64,000 nucleotides of DNA from Thinopyrum elongatum (GCA_011799875.1 CM022303.1:67139446-67203445); one strand, 5' to 3'. Positions 33,501 through 46,865 are shown, numbered from the stretch's first letter. Numbers and translations: made by a program. Notes: generated from the sequence alone by a model not told the origin.

Positions 33501-35902
33501 AGATATATGGATATTTACTTGATGAGACGTAAGTCTGAATTTTTTGAATTCATTCAAAAGGTTTTCAAATATGAAGTAGAAGTTATTGTAACAAGAAGAT
33601 TATGTTTCTACAATTCGATTGCAGAAAAGAATATTTGAGCTACAAGTTTAGCGAATGTCTGATGAGTTGTGAAAGGGGTTTCATAACTTGCACTTCCCGG
33701 AACACCACTGCAAGTGGAAAGTCCGTGAAGATGTAATCGAACCATTCAAGACATGGTAAGATCAAAGATGACATAAATAAATTTGCCATTATCCCTTTTA
33801 AAGTGATGCTTTAGAGACTGCGGCTTTTACACTGAAAAGAGCTCCATCGGGTCTGTTGAAATGACGCCATGGTATGGTACGCCCAACCATGTTATATCTT
33901 TTCTTAAACATTTGGAATATGGGGCTTTTGTAAAAGGTTACAAACCTATTCCAAATCAGACAAGTGCTACTTTGTAGGTTATCCCAAGCAATTGGGTATT
34001 CCTCCCTCACTATACCAAGGCAAATAGGTTTGCCACAAAGGACGGTATGCTTTTTGAAGGAAATGGTTCTTTCAAAAAGGTGAGTGGGAGAATAGTGCAA
34101 CTCGACGAGATAAACAGTATCTTCGTCATCAGATCAAAGGAAAGAGACCTTGGAAGTAATTCCAGAGTTTCCTACTGCGGCTGATACGGAAGTCTCTACA
34201 ATAAAATGTATGGACTTCGGTCGAACTTGCAGCTGAACCATGTAGGCAAGGCTCGTGCAAACCTCTCAGGTGCGCAAACGAGATATTGTTGTTAGACAAC
34301 AGTATACCTACGATACACAAGGAAGTGTTGATGGGCCCTGACTCCGGAATTGGCTAAATGCCAATACAATCCGAGATAGTATCCATATAAGTGATTCAAG
34401 ATTAAAACCTTGATACACCTTTCGGAAGACTTAGAGTCTGAAGAATATTTATGGAACTATAACTGCTACGAATAAAAATGTTTTATCCATAAAGCTCGAC
34501 TTGTTGCAATATACAAGTTCAAGGAGTTGACTACGATGAGGTTGCTTCACCGTAGCGATGCTTAAAGTCGGTTCGGGTTGAACTAGCAATTAATACATAT
34601 TTCAATCATGAGATATGAAACAAGGATGACGAAAGGATTTCCATCTGATGGAAATAAAACCAAGGACTTGCATGTGATACAATCCAAGGTATTTTGTCAG
34701 TCCAAAGGATGCTAGTAAGTATGCAAACTTCAGAGTTCCAGCGATGAACAGAAGAGAGCAAAATGGAGTTGGAATCTTCATGTTTTGATGAAATGGTCAA
34801 AAGGGTTTGACTTCATCAATGGGTAACGAAGATGCTTGTGATTCAAGAAAGTAAGTGGGAGCATAATAAAATTTCTGAAAACCTTGTGTGCTTGACACAT
34901 TGTTAATTGGAATTAAAATTCTTGACACGAATTAGGACTTTATTTGAAAATAGTTTTTCAATGAAGTGCTTGGGCTAAATAGCCTTTATATTAGGCATGA
35001 TGATCTATGGAGATAGATTTACCTAATGGGGCTAAGCAATAAATACATATTGACAAGATGCTAAAACTTTTTAGCATTTAAAAACGTCAAGGAGTGATTC
35101 TTGCCGAAGTCACATGGAAAGAGTTTTTGCAAGACTCGGTGTCCCAAAACACTGATGAGTAAAATACATGATGGAGACTCCACACACTCTTGTGTTTGGA
35201 TTAATCATGTATTCCATGGTATGTAAAAACAACCAGATATGTCCAATACTCCCAAAGTTGTTGCGAGTATAGATACCAAAGTGATCAAAAGTACTGATCA
35301 TAGGACAACAGTGAAAAAGGGTCATTGAGTACTATAGTAGCACTGATGACATGTTTTCTCGCAAGCAGAGATCATGAAGAGTTCGTTGTAAAAGGTTACA
35401 TCGATACAGTCTTCATCCATGCTCCAAGCGATTTTCGATTTAAGTTAAGGGTTTTGTGCAATACACTATATGGTGGCACGGTAGTTGGAAATTGTTCCAA
35501 ACAAGTTACTGTGGCGAATTCTATAACAGAGGTGAAGTATGTTGCCGCTTTTAAAAGCGACAAAGAAGATGTTGAATCATATAGTTCATTCATGAACTTA
35601 GTATGGTTCCAAGATGGCTTTTGTCAATAGGACACTACTGCAGGTAGTTGCTCCATAACTCAGTCTGAGGAATCCAGGTTCGACCTGTGATTCACATACA
35701 TACAAAGCCAAGTCCACACAAAATATGAATTTTGTGAAAGCGTGAAAACGTGAGGATATGCAAAGATACACACGAATCTGAAGTCGTCAGATCCGTTGGA
35801 CATCAGGCTATACCACAAGCGAAGCATATTTACACCGGTGTGCCACAGGTGTAAAGTGCATTAGCATTAACTAGATTATTGACTCTAGTGCAAGTGGGAG
35901 TC
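30560..35902 (+). pseudogene. Decayed Copia C internal region
   Basis: No long frame. Traces of Copia pol in order: an integrase-like stretch at 33311-33640 (GHKERAKNLL, HFDVCSPINV, YMDIYLMRRKS), an RT-region trace near 34530 (QGVDYDE, then AMLKVGSG in another frame), a block like FSMKDLG of Angela pol near 34960 (FSMKCLG), and RNase H-like 35340-35627 (DHEEFVVKGYIDTVF, NCSKQVTVANSITEVKYVAA). Stops and shifts are shared with element B. A 5' open piece at 31261-31503 (81 codons) with an acidic centre is also shared with B. I do not recognise it. Confidence 0.75.
30561..30574 (+). other. Altered primer-binding site of Copia C
   Basis: The site reads TGGCATCATGAGCC instead of TGGTATCAGAGCC as in B: one substitution and an extra T. 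It starts one base after the LTR, as in B. Confidence 0.75.
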
Positions 35903-38071
35903 TGTAGGAGATATGCCCTAGAGGCAATAATAAATGTTATTATTTATCTCCGTGTTCATAATTAGGTTTATGTTCCATGCTATAACTGCTGTGGTTCCCA
36001 AGCCCGTATATCCATAAAGGCTCTGGGGAAAACCCATGTGCACGTGTGGAATAATAAACGGTAAAATGTATTCCTAGTCATGCCTCTAAGACTAGCTCAA
36101 GTGTTGCATGATGATTATGTTTTCCCAATCATGGGCATGTCTATGCCATCAACTTTGAGGGCACAATGTTAGAAGAACATTTGTGTTGAATCGACCCGAT
36201 TGGTGTTATGCTATGAGATTCATTCGTCACAAGTTAATGGTTAATAACACAGAGATGGTTAACGTTTGCATGATTCCTCAGACCATGAGAGTATCGAGTT
36301 TCTTCATGCTTGCTTCATGAACTTTGGGGTTTGTTAAACGTCATCCGTAAATGGGTGGCTATTACGGCGGCTTACGGGTTCATGGGAAAGTATGTCGAGT
36401 AACTTGATAGCTCAAGATTGGGATTTGCTCCTCCGACGATGGAGAGATATCTCTGGGCCCTCTCGGTGTTACGGTATCCATCATCGTCTGGCCAGACACT
36501 TTGTGATTTGATCACGGGGATGCCGGAACACGGTAACGAGAAAAGAGAACAATACCGGTAACGAGGTAACTAGCATAGTGGACAAGTTGTTGATCCACGG
36601 GAATGCCAACATGTCTCACCTCGGGTATTTGTAACATATCGCGAAGCAACAGGAATAGCACACGGCAACTGGAGGTTCACTCGAATATTCATTCGTGTGG
36701 GTATAGGGGTCAATATGGGTATCCACGGCTCCGATGTTGATCATTGATCGGAAGGGGTTCCGTGTCATGTCTATACTTCACCGAACCTATAGGGTCACAC
36801 GCTTAAGGGTCATCTATCTGCTGAATACTAGATAGGGAGTCTGAGAGAAAATCACCGAAAAAGTTTCGGACACCGAAAAGTTTCGGACAGCGGAAAAGTT
36901 CCGCAGAGAGAGGTCACCGGATGAGTTCCGGTGAAACTGAAAAGTTGTTTCAGGGGATACCATTAAGTCAAAATGGTTTCGGCACATGCCTGATAATTCT
37001 TGGAGGATACCAGAATCATTCTGGAAACTTCTGGGAATTTTCTGGAAGAAAAACCGGAAATGTTCCGGGGCTGCCGGAACCGCTTCAGATGCTTTTCGCA
37101 GATGAAATCACTAAACTGGAATTGTTCCAGAACGCATTGAAAATTATTTTAGTGGGTACTGGAAATGTTCTAAGCCCACATAAATCTTTTCAGTTCGAAC
37201 GGACGCTGAAAAATGTCGTCGTGAATAGTGAAAGTGCTTTTTGGGAATTTTATGGAAAGCACCTTTTTGGAAATTCCAAAAGGGCCTTCTAGAAGGGGAA
37301 GGAGGGCATGGCACCTCATGGGGGGGGTCCCCCCCCAAGGGTGGCCGGCCAAGGAGGTGGAGCACCATGGTGCTCCACATGGCACTCCCATATGGCATAT
37401 TCCCTTTTGGAAAGGGATATTCCAAGGGAACTTTGGGGTTTTTGTGTGACAATTTTACCCCTTGGCTAGCCTATATATAGGAGTGATCTTGGCAGCCATT
37501 TCCCCATCCTTAGCTCTCACACAAGCCATGCATGATCTGGCATTCTCTCTCCCTCCCAGCGAAATAGTTTCGTAGAGCCGAAAGGCTGTCTGGGTTCCGG
37601 TGGGAACTAGTTCTGGACGGCGAAGCCCTGCCGGATAGATGACACCGTATGTGTGCAACTCTGTAGAGAGGTCGTAGTTTCGATCTTAGTGCCCGAGGGG
37701 CTGTTCGAGAGTGCCTCCCGAAGGGCTGTCCAAGTGACGGTCCGAGTTCTGTGAGTCCTCCCGAAGGGCTGTCCGAGTGACCGTTCGAGTTTCGAAGGTC
37801 CTCCCGAAGGGCTGTCCGCGACATCGTCTGGGGGACTGTTCGACAGCCTCCCGGAGGGCTGTCCGAAGGGAAGCCGAGGGTATACATCCTCGCGGTTGGG
37901 AGGTTGTAAATCCTAGCTGCGGGGATCTGCACCGCCGATCGTCATCGACTCTACTTTCGCTGCGCTTCGAGTCGGTAACGAAAATGATCAAACCTTGTAT
38001 GCAGTCTCCATAGTGGTCCTGGGCTGGTGCGTAGGTCAGAAAATTTTTGTTTTCTGCTGCGTTACCCTGCA
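35903..38071 (+). repeat. 3' LTR of Copia C
   Basis: 2169 bases, preceded by the polypurine tract CAAGTGGGAGTC (35891-35902). It includes HSE-like array 37013-37050, TATA 37472-37479 and the hairpin array at about 37690-37865. Confidence 0.95.
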
Positions 38072-38076
38072 GCTAC

Positions 38077-38940
38077 TTCGTCTACGACCAGAGGATCGAG
38101 CCAGAGCGCCCCATCGATGCCGTCACGTTCGCCTTCACCGTCGGTCACCACCGTTGCCCCGCCATGGATCCGGCCACCGCTAGCCGTTCCAAGACTTCCA
38201 GGAGGACCGTCGGGCTCGTCGCCGTCGCCTACAGCACCGGATCGACATAGGGGAACCCCTGCAGTGCCACCATCGTCTTGTTCCCCTCCGCCTCAGCCGT
38301 CGTCGATCCTCGGCGAACACCACTGCTCCGGTCCTTCCCGCGTCCACGCGAGCTCGCGTCATCTCCCCCGATGTGAGCCTCCCCTTCGACCCCCTGTTCT
38401 GTTCCCTCTCATTACAGTCACCGTAGCCGCCGCCGTATCCTCCCGTGGCCGGGCCTGGAGCACTGCTCCCGCGTGTGCCCGTGCGAGCCCCTTGCCGTCC
38501 CTGGCCTTGCACGCGTACTGCTACCGCCGCTGCACTCGCCAAGCCCCTTGGCCGCGATCGGCAATGCGCCGGCCGTCCCTTGGCCGCGCACCCACGTGCT
38601 TGCCTCCGCTGCTCCCCGCTCGCGCGCGCCCGCAGCCTCTCCCCTGCTTTGCTGCTGCTCGCTGTAGCGGCTCCTCTGCTGCTCGCCGCCGCCTGCTGCT
38701 GCGCTGCTGCTCGGTCGCCTTCGCTCGCTGCCGCGTCCCTGCCCGACCCCCAGCTCTACTCCGTCCGCCCCTACACCTGCTGCTGCCGCCACTGGATGTG
38801 TCCGGTCGCGCTGAACCCGTAGAGCACACGCGCGCGTCCAGCCGCTGCCGGAAACGGCCGGCCGGCGACGTCCACGATGCTCTGTTGCGGCTGCTCTACT
38901 GTGACGCTACTGTAGCAGTTGCACTGTAGCAGCTGCTAGC
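38077..38940 (+). other. GC-rich block of LTR copy E
   Basis: Very GC-rich with CTGCTG and CGCC runs and overlapping open frames on both strands (one of 300 codons). It corresponds to 42050-42970 in copy F. Frames differ between the copies, so I do not call a gene; it may descend from captured coding sequence. Confidence 0.4.
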
Positions 38941-41290
38941 TTTTATAAAACAACACTGGTTAGCCCCTTGATTAGCCTCAAAACAGAAACTAAACAAATC
39001 TTAACATAGCTAAAATAAATATGTGCGGGTAGTACACTTGACAGGGTTCAATTCTTTCCATTGGACCAAATCCAAAAGTTGCCCGGATTAATTAAAGTTG
39101 CCCGGATTAATTCCTATGAAAATGACAAACGTTTATGTTCCGTTAACTGGAAGAACTGAAAAACAGATTCTGGAGTTGACATCCAGTAGCACTTTTCAAA
39201 CAAAGATTTGAACAAGCAAATGGACACTAATGTAGATGGACTTGAAACTGTCATGTAGATCACAGCAAGTGCCCAGATTTGATGTAAGGCCCTAATTCAA
39301 AGGATGTACAGAACGCTAGCTATAGCCACTGCAAAACAGCTAAGTGATGTTTAAAACTGAGGACTTAGCCAATTTTCAGAGATTCCAGAAAATGTTTAAA
39401 AACTTCGGAAAATCGTAAAAATTCATCCGTAGCTCGGATGGAAAAACTTTATACATGAAAGTTGCTCAGAACGACGAGATGAATCCGAATATGCCATCCT
39501 CATACCTGTCACATGCCTCTAGCATGATGAACATGGAACTTTCCCCTCCGGTTCATTTGTCTGACAGACATCTGGAACCGGGAAAACTTTCCCGGTAAAT
39601 TCCCGCTCCGTCTGTAGCACATAACTTTGCGATAGATCACTCCGGCTTAGCTCGTAGTCATGTCTTGTTTTGTGATTGCTTTTGTTGCCGTGTATTTATT
39701 TGTTTCTTCTCCCCCTTTCTTCCCGGTAGACCCCGAGACCGCTGACGATGCCCTGGAGTTCGACTACACAGCTGACGACCCTGCCTTTGCCACCGAGCAA
39801 CGAGGCAAGCACACCCCCCTTTGAACATGCCGATATCGCCTATTCCTTCTCTCTTATGCTTGCATTAGAAAACTGCTGCTGCTACTGTCATCCTACTTCT
39901 GTTGCATAGCCTGTTTTTGTAACTGATGTTGATACCTTCCTGTTTATCCTAAACTGCTTAGTGTAGGCTGGATAGAGACCCACCAGAGACCCTCACTTTG
40001 ACACAGTTGCCCCTGCTGGATTATCAGATGACTCGATCAACGTGATCAACAACCAGGCCCCGGCACCGCACATCACCCCCTTAGTTGTACGACACTGCAG
40101 CGTTACTATCGAGTGCCGAGGGTGATACCTCGTATAGCACTTCTGATGTAAACTCTGTAGAGTAGCTATTTGGTCGTGGTCACCGAGGGTGGCTCCTCCT
40201 TCACCACTTCCAATAACGACACTGTCGTGCAACATCTCAAGTGTGAACCCATCCAGGGTGATTCCTCCGAGTTCACCTTGATGGATACATCGAGTAGGAA
40301 TCCAACGAGGGTCATACCTCGGATTCCCTGATGTTATGGACACACGGATACTTGGACTTTACAACAGTTGCTTGGAACGGTGGGTCGACCCTGAGGGGTA
40401 CCCACGAGTGATGTGAAGATGGGATGACCTGGACGGTACCCAAGAGATAAATACGAGGCGTGGCCGGGCATTCTTAGCCCTTGCCACAAGTCCTCGAGAC
40501 GGGGCGACGGGGTCACATCTATCGTGAGTCTCTGCTCGTTACCGCACTACCAAAACACTAACGATTTGGATATTTAATCCGAGTGGGCCTCTGGCCCGAT
40601 AGCACTAACCATCACGTGGGAACAGTTATGGGCACTCTGCATCGTAGCATCAGCCGAAAGCTCTGTCAGACGTCCAGTTCAGCAGTGCGGCATGGAGTGA
40701 TTGGCGCCATCCACGACAGAGGTGGTGCTTGGATCTGAGCCATGTGCGCAACGACCCGGAGGGTGAGGGGCGATGGCCCAAGACCCCTGAGTGCTTAGGA
40801 TGTAGACCGACGGGGACCTCTCTGCTGATCTCTAGGTAGGGTTGCGGTGTATCGTTTGGCCGAGGCCGGGCATGACCCAGAAAAGTGTGTCCGGCCGGAG
40901 TTAATCGAGCGTGGTGGGTAAGTTGGTGCACCCCTGCAGGGAAGAACTAATCTATGCATAGCCGGATCCTCGGTAATGGACGCTCGGAGTTGTATCCCGA
41001 TCGATACAACTAGAACTAGATACTTGTGATGAGAAATGGATAGTATGGCTCTGGAATTGCTTTCTCGCAGGGAGTCGAGAAAGGATCTCTGGCCAAGGTT
41101 GATAATTAATGTTACTACTACTTCATACTGTGCTAATCTACACTCTTCTAATGCTGCAAGACCGCTGAAGATGCTAGTCTTCGATAGGACTAGGCCTTCT
41201 CTCTATTCTGGCATTTCTGCAGCCCAGTCCACATATACAGCCTTCCTTTGATAATGTTGCATATGTAGTGTAGATCCTTGCTTGCTTAGT
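38941..41290 (+). repeat. LTR copy E, second half
   Basis: Ordinary LTR sequence homologous to 42971-45310 and to Gypsy D 52800-54700. It contains a series of short CGAGGGTGATACCTCG-like hairpins (about 40113, 40182, 40254 and 40305) and the exon-like segment near 39730-39805. Confidence 0.8.
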
Positions 41291-44200
41291 ACTACAGTGA
41301 TCTTCCCCTAATAATGGCCATGTCATCATGATCACTAAGCCCCTTTGCCACTTGTCCAAAATTAAAGCCATTTTCCCATTTGAAATGTATGTCTAAAATT
41401 TACTTCTTCTGTCATGCAATTAAAATAGTTCATAAGTTGGCAAATATTCCCTAAATATTTGTCATGTTGAAGCCAACCTCATTTGAATTCCCAAAGTGCC
41501 CCTGGGATTTAATTCAGTGGGCCAACAACAATATTTTTTACCCTTTTTAATTTCAAAAAAATAGTTAAACACTCCCAAATGCTTTGAGACTTTTTGTACC
41601 AACTCAGAATATTGCAAAGTATTTAATGTGTCAAGTGGCACATTTTATAGAAGTCTTTTGGTGCTAACTTTAATTGAGAACATTAGCTAAATGGAAAACA
41701 GGGAAAAGAAAAGGAACAGAGGCCTATGGTGCCATTGGGCTCTAGGTCCAGTGGAGGCCCAGCCCACCACTGTGTCTCCTTCAACCCCTCGCCGTGGACG
41801 CTGCTCGTCCGTCCGAGTGCGGATGTGGCATGCGTCGACGATCCCGCGACCCTGAGGCGTGGATAAGGCCACCCCTCGCTCTCTCTCGAACCCTAGTCTC
41901 CCCACTCGCCCCTTTCCCCTTTCCCCGCGCCGCTCCTCTCCTCCCCTCGCTGCACGGAGCCGTCGTCGCCATGACCACCGACGCCCGTGTGCTCTCCGAC
42001 CTTCCCGCCACCTAGGAGTTCGCCCGTCAGCTCCGCTGGACACCGCTACTTCCTCTACGACCAGAGGATCGAGCCGGAGCGCCCCATCGATGCCGTCACG
42101 TTCGCCTTCACCGTCGGTCGCCACCGCTGCCTCGCCGTGGATCCGGCCACCGCTAGCCATTCCAAGACTTCCAGGAGGACCGTCGGGCTAGTCGCCGTCG
42201 CCTACCGCACAGGATCGACTTCGGGGAACCCCTGCAGCGCCACCATCATCTTGTTCCCCTCCGCCTCGGCCATCGTCGATCCTCAGCGAACACCACCGCT
42301 CCGGTCCTTCCCGCGTCCACGCGAGCTCGCTGTCGTCTCCCCCGATGTGAGCCTCCCCTTCGACCCCCTGTTCTGTTCCCTCTCGTTACAGTCACTGTAG
42401 CCGCCGCAACATCCTCTCTTGGCCGCGCCTGGAGCACTGCTCCGCGTGCACCCGTGCCAGCCCCTTGTCGTCCCTGGCCTTGCCCGCATACTGCTACCGC
42501 AGCTGCGCTCGCCAAGTCCCCTGGCCGTGATCGGCAGCGTGCCGGCCGTCCGTTGGCCGCGCCCCGCGTGTGCACGCGCACCCGCATGCTTGCCCCCGCT
42601 GCTCCCCGCTCGCGCGCACCCTCAGCCTCTCCCCTGCTTTGCTGCTGCTCGCTGTTGCGGCTCCTCTGCTGCTCACCGCCGCCTGCTGCTTGCTACTGCT
42701 GCGCTGCTCGAAGCTGTTGCCGGTATGCGCTGCTGTTGCCGCTTGCTGCTGCTCGGTCGCCTTCGCTCGCTACCGCGTCCCTGCCCGACGCCCAGCTCTA
42801 CTCCGGCCGCCCTACACCTGCTGCTGCCGCCACTGGATGCGCCCGGTCGTGCTGAACCCGTAGAGCACACGCGTGCGTCCAGCCGCCGCCGGAAACGGCC
42901 GGCCGGCGACGTCCACGATGCGATGCGGCTGCTCTGCTGCGAAGCTACTGTAGCAGATGCACTGTAGAAGCTTGCTAGCTTTTATAAAATAGCACTGGTT
43001 AGCCCCCTAATCAGCCTCAAAATAGAAACTAAACAAAGCTTATCATAGCTAAAATAAATATGTGCGGGTAGTACACTTGATAGGGTTCAATTCTTTCCAT
43101 TGGACCAAATCCAAAAGTTGCCCGGATTAATTCCTATGAAAATGACAAAAGTCTATGTTCCGTTAACTGTAAGAACTGAAAAACAGATTCTGGAGTTGAC
43201 ATCCAGTAGCACTTTTCAAACAAAGATTTGAACAAGCAAATGGACACTAATGTAGATAGACTTGAAACTGTCATGTAGATCACAGCAAGTGCCCAGATTT
43301 GATATAAGGCCCTAATTCAAAGGATGTACAGAACGCTAGCTTTAGCCTCTGCAAAATAGCTAAGTGATGTTTAAAACTGAGGACTTAGCCAATTTTCAGA
43401 GATTCCAGAAAATGTATAAAAACTTTGGAAAATCGTAGAAATTCATTCGTAGCTCGGATGGAAAAACTTTATACATGAAAGTTGCTTAGAACGATTACAC
43501 GAATCGGAATATGCCCTCCTCATACCTGTCACATGCCTTTAGCATGATGAACATGGAACTTTCCCCTCCGGTTCATCTGTCTAACAAACGTCCGGAACCG
43601 GGAAAACTTTCCCGGTAAATTCCCGCTCCGTCTGTAGCACTTGACTTTGCGATAGATCACTCCAGCTTAGCTCGTAGTCTTGTCTTGTTTTGTCATTGCT
43701 TTTGTTGCCGTGTATTTATTTGTTTCTTCTCCCCCTTTCTTCTCGGTAGACCCCGAGACCGCTGACGATGCCCTGGAGTTCGACTACACAGCTGACGACC
43801 CTGCCTTTGCCGCCGAGCAACCAGGCAAGCACACCCCCCTTTGAACATGCCGATATCACCTATTCTTTCTCTCTTATGCTTGCATTAGAAAACTGCTACT
43901 GCTATTGTCATCCTACTTCTGTTGCATAGCCTGTTTTTGTAACTGCTGTTGATACCTTCCTGTTTATCCTAAACTGCTTAGTGTAGGCTGGATAGAGACC
44001 CACCAGAGACCCTCGCTTTGACCCAGTTGCCCCCGCTGGATTATCAGATGACTCGATCAACGTGATCGACAACCAGACCCCGGCACCGCTCATCACCCCC
44101 TTAGTTGTACGACACTGCAGCGTTACTATCGAATGCCGAGGGTGATACCTCGTATAGCACTTCTGATGTTAACTCTGTAGCGTAGCTATTTGGTCGTGGT

Positions 44201-45773
44201 CACCGAGGGTGGCTCCTCCTTCACCACTTCCAATAACGATGCTGTCATGCAACATCTCAAGTGTGAACCCGTCGAGGGTGATTCCTCCGAGTTCACCTTG
44301 ACGGATACATCGAGTAGGAATCCAACGAGGGTCATACCTCGGATTCCCTGATGTTATGGACACACGGTTACTTGGACTTTACAACTGTTGCTTGGAACGG
44401 CGGGTCGACCCTGAGGGGTGCCCGCGAGTGATGTGAAGGCGGGATGACCAGGACGGTACCCGAGAGATAAATACGAGGCGTGGCCGGGCATTCTTAGCCC
44501 TTGCCGCAAGTCCTCGAGACGGGGCGACGGGGTCACATCTATCGTGAGTCTCTGCTCGTTACCGCACTACCAAAACACTAACGATTTGGATATTTGATCC
44601 GAGTGGGCCTCTGGCCCGATAGCACTAACCATCACGTGGGAACAGTTATGGGCACTCTGCATCGTAGCATCAGCCGAAAGCTCTGTCAGACGTTCAGTTC
44701 AGCAGTGCGGCATGGAGTGATTGGCGCCATCCACGACAGAGGTGGTGCTTGGATCTTAGCTATATGCGCAACGACCCAGAGGGCGAGGGGCGATGGCGCA
44801 AGACCCCCGATCGCTTAGGATGTAGACCGACGGGGACCTCTCTGCTGAGCTCTAGGTAGGGTTGTAGTGTATCGTTTGGCCGAGGCCGGGCATGACCCAG
44901 AAAAGTGTATCCGGACAGAGTTAATCGAGCGTGGTGGGTAAGTTGGTGCACCCCTGCAGGGAATAACTAATCTATGCATAGCCGGATCCACGGTAATGGA
45001 CGCTCGGAGTTGTATCCCGATCGATACAACTAGAACTGGATACTTATGATGAGAAATAGATAGTATGGCTCTGTGATTGCTTTCTCGCAGGGAGTCGAGA
45101 AAGGATCTCTGGCCGAGGTTGATACTTAATGTTACTACTACTTCATACTGTGCTAATCTACACTCTTCTAATGCCGCAAGACCGCTGAAGATGCTAGTCT
45201 TCGATAGGACTAGGCCTTCTCTCTATTCTGGCATTTCTGCAGCCCAGTCCACATATACAGCCTTCCTTTGATAATGTTGCATATGTAGTGTAGATCCTTG
45301 CTTGCTTAGTACTTTGGATGAGTACTCACGGTTGCTTTGCTTCCTCTTTTTTCCCCATATCCGTTTGATGCAACCAGATGACGGAGCCCCTGAGACAGCT
45401 GCCCCGCCGACGATCACTACTACTACCTCGTTGATGGTTTCTACTACGAGCTGGCCGTCAACCAGGAGTAGGATCGGAGGGTCCCAGGCAGGAGGCCTGC
45501 GCCTTTCGATCGTAGTGTTTTCTTTTGCATCGCCTTTTAAAGGCTTATCTGTGTTTTCTTTTATATTTGTACTCAGATATCTGATGCTTCCGCTGACGCT
45601 TGTATGCAATCTTATGTATTCGAGCCCTCGAGGCCCCTGGCTTGTAATATAAAGCTTGTATGACTCTATTTATGTTTTAGAGTTGTGTTGTGATATCTTC
45701 AAGTGAGTCCTTAGGCTTGGTCGTGTGCATTTGCGTGTATGATTAGTGCACGATTAAGCTGTGGGGCGTCACA
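41291..45773 (+). repeat. LTR copy F
   Basis: Second tandem copy, 4.48 kb. It carries the authentic LTR 3' end (GATTAGTGCACGATTAAGCT...GTCACA). Its target site for C (42045-42049) is empty. It lacks the first 20 bases of the LTR because it begins at the duplication joint. Confidence 0.88.
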
Positions 45774-45784
45774 AATTTCACCTT

Positions 45785-46863
45785 TAGTTCATTGTAGACC
45801 TTCGGGTCTGTACTTAGTAGCTAGATGGCTTCCTCTCTCTCTTTTGATTCTCAATACAATGGTCTCTTGGAGTTCTATTTGATGTAACTCTTTTTGTGGT
45901 GTGTTTGTTGGGATTCGATGAACTTTTAGTTTATTATCAGATCTATCTTTTTATCCATGAAAGTTATTTGAGTCTTTTGATCTCTTATATGCATGATTAC
46001 TTATAGCCTCGTATTTCTTCTTCGAATCTTTGATTTAGTTAGGCCGACTAGATCGATTTTTCTTGCCATGGGAAGAGGTGCTTTGTGATGGGTTCGATCT
46101 TACGGTGCTCAATCCCAGTGACAGAAGGGGAAATGACACGTATGTATCGTTGCCATTAAGGATAACAAGATGGGGTCTAATTCCTACATGAATAGATCTT
46201 GTCTACATCATGTCATCGTTCTTATTGCATTACTCTGTTTCTCCATGAACTTAATACACTAGATGCATGCTGGATAGCGGTCGATGTGTGGAGTAATAGT
46301 AGTAGATGCAGGCAGGAGTCGGTCTACTAATCTTGGACGTGATGCCTATATAATGATCATTGCCTGGATATCGTCATGATTATTTGAAGTTCTATCAATT
46401 GCCCAACAGTAATTTGTTTACCCATCGTATGCTATTTTTCTCGAGAGAGGCCACTAGTGAAATCTACGGCCCCGGGTCTATTTTCCCATCATATACTTTC
46501 AGATCTATATTGCTATTTGCCTTTTTATTTATTTGCATCTTTTATTTTCAGATATATATTATCAAAAACCAAAAATACCTCGCTGAATTTTATTTGCTTT
46601 TATTCGCATCTATCAATTTATTACAACTTTCTCACGTTCGTTTGCCAATTTCTGGCGCCGCTACCCGAAAGGGATTGCAACCCCTTTTACACGTCAGGTT
46701 GTAAGTATTTGTTCTTTGTGTGCAGGTGCCGTTCACGTAGTGTTGCGTGGTTCTCCTACTGGTTCGATAACCTTGGTCACATCACTGAAGGAAATACCTA
46801 CCATAGTTGTGCTGCATCATTCCTTACTCTTTGGGGAAATACCGACGTAGTTCTAGCCACAAT
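45785..46863 (+). mobile_element. Fragment 'X' of an Athila-like Gypsy LTR and leader
   Basis: 45785-46470 is homologous to 63293-64000 (TAGTTCATTGTAGACC...GAGAGAGGCCACTAGTGAAA). Near 46648 it has TTTCTGGCGCCGCTACCCG, resembling the tRNA-Asp-type primer site TGGCGCC of Athila-lineage elements. A leader follows up to about 46860. It has no TG start, and its left joint lies in TAGT shared with the CACTA. It is a fragment, not an intact insertion. Confidence 0.7.
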
Positions 46864-46865
46864 CA

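Larger units (their letters stand above)
28386..38076 (+). mobile_element. Copia element 'C', full length, non-autonomous
   Basis: LTRs 28391-30559 and 35903-38071, each 2169 bases, flanked by GCTAC (28386-28390, 38072-38076). The empty target site is visible in copy F at 42045-42049. The internal region is collinear with that of B and equally decayed. It belongs to the same family as A and B. Confidence 0.96.
27599..45778 (+). mobile_element. Gypsy solo LTR 'E/F' with internal tandem duplication
   Basis: It starts TGTAACATCCCC at 27604, ends GGGGCGTCACA at 45773, and is flanked by AATTT at 27599-27603 and 45774-45778. The LTR is present almost twice: copy E is 27624-28390 plus 38077-41290 (about 3.98 kb), and copy F starts at 41291. 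The joint at 41291 falls in ACT, shared by both break sites. Without the duplication and element C the LTR would be about 4.5 kb. It is homologous to the LTRs of Gypsy D. No internal region follows, so it is a solo LTR. Confidence 0.9.

Noticed and set aside
38027..38929. Long open frame of 300 codons in the GC-rich LTR block
   Set aside because: Several frames on both strands are open because of GC-rich composition, the frame crosses from the C LTR into LTR E, and it is not kept in copy F.
39993..40343. 116-codon minus-strand frame in LTR E
   Set aside because: Shortened in the homologous copy F and in D; opposite to the exon-like plus-strand blocks and without a recognisable domain.
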